From Astatotilapia calliptera (lineage: Eukaryota > Chordata > Actinopteri > Cichliformes > Cichlidae), in assembly GCF_900246225.1 (NCBI RefSeq), contig NC_039316.1, forward strand, positions 5,680,001 through 5,744,000: a stretch of DNA of 64,000 nucleotides, written 5' to 3'. Below the pieces are notes generated by a model. It made no database searches. It saw nothing but the letters and a program-made list of their open reading frames with translations, and had not been told where the DNA came from. Shown here in pieces: positions 59,961 to 64,000 of this stretch (within the stretch, counting starts at the first letter, position 1; each line of letters begins with the position of its first letter). Both the position numbers and the translations under genes were made by a program.

Positions 59961-62900
59961 CTTTTCTTTCTTATTTCCCAGTCACACAAGCCTATAGACA
60001 GCTGCAAACATCTGGCAACTAAAGGTCTCTCGGGAAAAATGAGCATCACTTGATTGGTTGATGAAATTGGTTTTTACTGCAGCACTGAAACTCTGCTTGT
60101 GGTTGCTTTTACTGCTTTGACTGCCAAGGTTATCTATAGTTTCCACGAAAGACGTCAACGTGTCAGCAAACACTTTACAACTACTTGCCAAGTGGTTTTA
60201 AAACAGTAAAAAAGTGCAATACAAACAGCAAATGGTGAATGATCACCTCTTGAAACGTGTTGGTTTCATCAGCCAGCCAGCCACAACTTTTGAAGACTAA
60301 CATTATTAACATTCGGTTTGAGTCTGAGTTTTTCAAGTTTGCAGACAGTTTGTCTTCTGTGAAAACTATGGGTGGCTGCTGCAGCCAGCAATTTTTGGTG
60401 CAGCACTCTCTTTGAGGCAGTTTTTATGCAGTGAACCTCACTTGCTACCGGAGCTTACCAGGTGGTCGCCGATCGGTCTTTAGGCTTGTGTGACTAGAGC
60501 CTAACAGTGTACAAAATATTCACAACAGATTTAACTTATCAGCTGTCGCCATTCTGGCTTAAGTGCTCTTTGCAATTTATGTCTATACTCAGCTTATTTC
60601 TCTTGTATAATCTCCACCATTCTCCTAGTTAAACTCTCACTCATATCATATCAGCAATTTAAACATATCAGCTGACTTTAAACAATCTGCCAGGTCTGTT
60701 ATTTGGACTATTCTGACAGAAAGCAGGTGGTGCAGAGATGTTCCTCCTAACCACAGGATGATTAATATTCTGAAAGACACACTGCAGTAATTAGGAATCA
60801 GAAGATTGTAGGATTCTTACAGATTTATTTCAAACCCTCTGAGTTGTTGGCAAGGCTTGTTAGAAAAAAGCTTGTAGTAAGTTGTCCTTGAAGGAAGAGT
60901 CATTTTTACAGCATAGGTATTCATTGCAACCACTCGCCCCTAATGGACACGTAAGCATAGCCTCCCTGTGTAAATGAAGGTAAGAAAGAAAGAACTCACA
61001 GACACACTGTGGGCTTCTTGCCTGTGGAAAATACAGAATGGAAAATGGACTGTCTTCACAGAGCAGTGAGGTTGTTCTTGGACCTGGCAGTGAGGCTCAG
61101 GTATAACGGGAAAGGATTCCTCAAGCATGTCTGAACACCAACCATAAGGAAACTTAGGGAGAGCCTGTGACAGATGAATGTGATGTGTTTCAGCATAATA
61201 CAGTATGATGTTGAAAGTATTGAGTACCATAAAATGTATAGTCAAAATCTTCATGTAATACCTAACACTAGAAATACCTCCATAAAGGTCCTTACACCAC
61301 ACCTTTTTTTACAGTTATGATATATTGTAAATGATTGTCCTGCTACATACTGTATCGTGTATTGTAGAAATGCTGTATTGTAATGCTACTGTTATCATGT
61401 TATCACATCATCGGTGTAGATGATTACACATGCAACTATTTTGCTGGTAATACCTGAAATGAGTAAAGAAATCAACAGCCTATTTATGCAAGATAATTCA
61501 TAATTTTATTGGGAGGGTTATATTGATTGGGTCTGATTATTGGGGGGGTCATAACCCCCCTAACCCCTCTGGAAATTACGCCCCTGTATCACGTGCAGTA
61601 TTTTTATGTTTCCCCGCCCTTAACTTGTACTAGTTTATACTTGTACCACATGTACCACCGATTTCATCTGGTCTACGTGTTTAACACTTTGCAGATGAAC
61701 AAATATTACAATATGAAATACATCAATCTTTTTTCCCACCAAAAAACGCAAATTATAGTGGCAGCTGTTCTTTGTGTTTGCTGCTTATGGCATTAATGGA
61801 TGTTTCCATGATGACCACGGGCACATTAGTCCAAATTTAGCAAGCTGGGATGCTGACAGTAGCATTTAGCTCAAGACTTAGTGGCACCCATGTCAGAAAT
61901 GTGGCTGTGTACTCTGTATTCCTGGTTTCGTTTTAACATATTTTTTTAGTGATGTTTTCCAGACAGACTGAGCAAATGTCCTCAGTTAAACCAGGAATAA
62001 TGTTACATATTCTCTGCATTAAATCCTTTGGTCGCCCCGTCAGGCTGACCCATTTCACAGGCCTTTTCCCACCACTTTAAAATTAGATAATTGCTTGAAA
62101 GTATGAATTTTTAAATGAGCCAGACTAAATATTTCATGCCCAAAATAAATTCTCTTGGCTGAATCCTATTCTAGGTTAATAATGTGAGCGCACAGTCTGA
62201 AACTGTAACAACTTTGTCTGACCAGAGAGATCGAAATTTTATTTCCGTTCCCCTGTGGTTGCCTCCTATCCAAGTAGCACGGTGGCTTGTAGCCAGTGCC
62301 ACATGGGTACTTGAGAAGAGTGATGACAAGATTTACTGTAATTGGAAAATGGCTTTTGCTAGCGTTTCCCGAGGACCTGCCAGTAACTGCAGCCAACAGA
62401 GTCATTCCCTCTACAGGAGCACTATTTATACGCTTACCATGGAAACTGATTAAATATCCCAAAACTGATATCTCCCATTATTTGATTTTAGTGCTTATGT
62501 AATGGTGCCGTCTAAAGACTGGTGATGGGAAGCCACACAGGAAGTTCCCATGTCAATTTGAGAGGAAAGGTGAAGAGGCAGATTCCACAATAAACAGTCA
62601 CATTCATTCATTTCCCTGTGTTTATACGTGCAGTGACGTGCTCCACTGGCTGTTCAGGATGCCCTGCACTGCTGTTTAGAAATATTATCTCTACTGCCTC
62701 CTACGGGGGTTGTGGGGGGTTCTTTGAACTGTTTGTAGTGATTCCCGCTGACCTGTTTTTACAAGTTATTCTCCTCAGATCCTCATCCAGGTTAAAGTAT
62801 ACAAGCAGCTTATCTGAAACCTTCCTCTACATAGAGTTGGAGAAAGTTTCTTGAATTCCATAAAATTAAACCTCGCTGAATGGAATGAAGATGAGGGCTG

Positions 62901-64000
62901 GTGATTCTTATCCTTTTTTAAATGGGAAACCATCCAAGGCCCTTCTTGGAGGGAGAAATTTAGCAAAAAGTCAAAATTCCTGAGTCGTGTTCAGACCTAC
63001 ATATCAGCACAGTCACAATGACTGCAGTGCAGTGGCTGATAACATGTGCATGCTACAATTCTCTAATTCAGGAAAGGGGATAAAATGATTGCTATCATGG
63101 TGACATTTCAGAAAACGTGCACACACCAGTGCTCACCTTGCAACACAGCTGTTCAGTTTCTACAGTAAATATATATTTTAGCAGATAATATTAACACACC
63201 CACAAGAGGGCCGCTGGGTAATGGGTAATGTAAATTTTCTATGCTGTCAAGTTCCACTGGGATTTGCATACGTGCACTATCAGCATATATCCCAAAATTT
63301 ATAACCGTGTAAAATGCATGACCCAAGCTCACATGGCCACAGTATGGTCGCAAAGATTGCAAAGATTTAATCACTGGGTTATTTACTGCAATCTTTATAT
63401 TTTCTGGAACATATTTTGTGTAAGAATTATGGGTATAAACAGTAACTTGAGCACAGCTGCTTGTATGCTTGCTACATGCACGAACAACCACAGTTCTTCT
63501 TGCATGACTTTGTTTTTTTGGGGGGGAGATGTCTTTTTCAGTCATGTAACAAATACTGGTTTTACATTTAATTTTGTTTTTCTGGTTCATTTTTTCTGTC
63601 TTTACATAGCACTGGCACTTTTATAATGTTTATGTTATTTTTGGCTTTAGCATGTTTCCCCTCTAAAGGGCTTTTCTAACTGCTACAGGAGGCTAATGGA
63701 GGAACACCAAAAAGCTCTTTGGTCTTTAAAGTAAACAGAAAAAAAATCTTTAAAAATGTATATATTAGAAGCCAAAAACCTTAACACATTAAATGTTGTT
63801 TCACTTCCATTACATGTGTTTAGACTAAAACCAAATACACAAATGTAAACATTTACAGTACTGTTGTGTACTCCATGAGTCATTTAGGTGACTTTTGTAG
63901 CTCCAGTATTTCCTTCACAGGTCGATTTACTCCAAAGATGCATTGATACGTCTTTTTAGGAAGAAAGTTGCTGCAGTGATACAGCTTACTGGAATACATT
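59961..64000. other. Gene-free to the right edge
   Basis: Mostly complex, non-repetitive AT-rich sequence. A small G7/C6 inverted pair occurs at 61542-61560 within what may be a repeat scrap. The two overlapping frames at 63153-63590 (-) and 63264-63626 (+) have no recognisable domain. No VEGFA-like exon was found. Confidence 0.4.

Noticed and set aside
61535..61592. G7/C6 inverted pair near 61.55 kb as a mobile element end
   Set aside because: Too short, with no partner end or target duplication found.
63153..63626. Overlapping 145- and 120-codon frames on opposite strands
   Set aside because: No domain, no splice context, and they overlap each other; best explained by chance.
20544..64000. 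VEGFA exons expected from synteny
   Set aside because: I looked for the cystine-knot exon and the signal-peptide exon on both strands and saw no convincing match.
1..64000. CRISPR arrays, bacterial operons, riboswitches
   Set aside because: The window is vertebrate nuclear DNA. The only regularly spaced array is a contiguous 74-bp minisatellite without spacers.

Overview
This window looks like nuclear DNA from a teleost fish. The evidence is two vertebrate genes with ordinary GT-AG introns, a density of Tc1/mariner elements typical of bony fish, tRNA-derived SINEs, a Penelope-like retroelement, fish-type LINE fragments, and long (TTTC)n and (TG)n microsatellites. A percomorph such as a cichlid is plausible, but I cannot show it from the sequence alone.

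Only two protein-coding genes are well supported, and they face each other tail to tail. RSPH9 (radial spoke head of motile cilia) runs on the + strand from 11532 to 14815 in five coding exons. MRPS18A (mitoribosomal protein mL66) runs on the - strand from 20365 to 15407 in six coding exons. Both reconstruct to complete proteins (276 and 208 residues) with consistent splice phases. The same convergent pair is found in human 6p21, next to VEGFA. Their products do not act together (ciliary axoneme versus mitochondrial translation), so the pairing is inherited gene order. Each promoter carries a fitting motif: an RFX X-box with an adjacent forkhead-type site before RSPH9, and a TCTCGCGAGA (BANP-type) element before MRPS18A.

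Layout: 1-11.4 kb is intergenic and rich in transposons (Tc1-like with a nested hAT MITE; a DD41D mariner-like element with terminal inverted repeats of about 280 bp; a Penelope-like element with inverted end copies and a nested IS630-like element). 11.4-20.5 kb holds the two genes, with a Tc1 fragment in an RSPH9 intron and a Tc1 element containing a SINE in an MRPS18A intron. 20.5-26.7 kb is dense with repeats: a (TTTC)n tract, a SINE, a Tc1 element nested inside another Tc1 element, and a LINE 3' end. 26.7-64 kb is a gene desert. It carries a pogo-like element, a 74-bp minisatellite, a piggyBac-type MITE, a solo LTR, LINE remnants, a Tc1 element hit twice by the same LINE-like retroelement in opposite orientations (43.3-47.3 kb), an old Tc1 copy at 51.6-52.7 kb, and long single-copy-looking stretches.

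No VEGFA exon was found in the desert. By synteny it may lie beyond the right edge, which would make the desert candidate regulatory DNA. That is inference. No new enzymatic or defence-type system was recognised. The most interesting items are the nested insertion histories with readable target duplications, the promoter motifs, and one small ORF resembling a secreted peptide.
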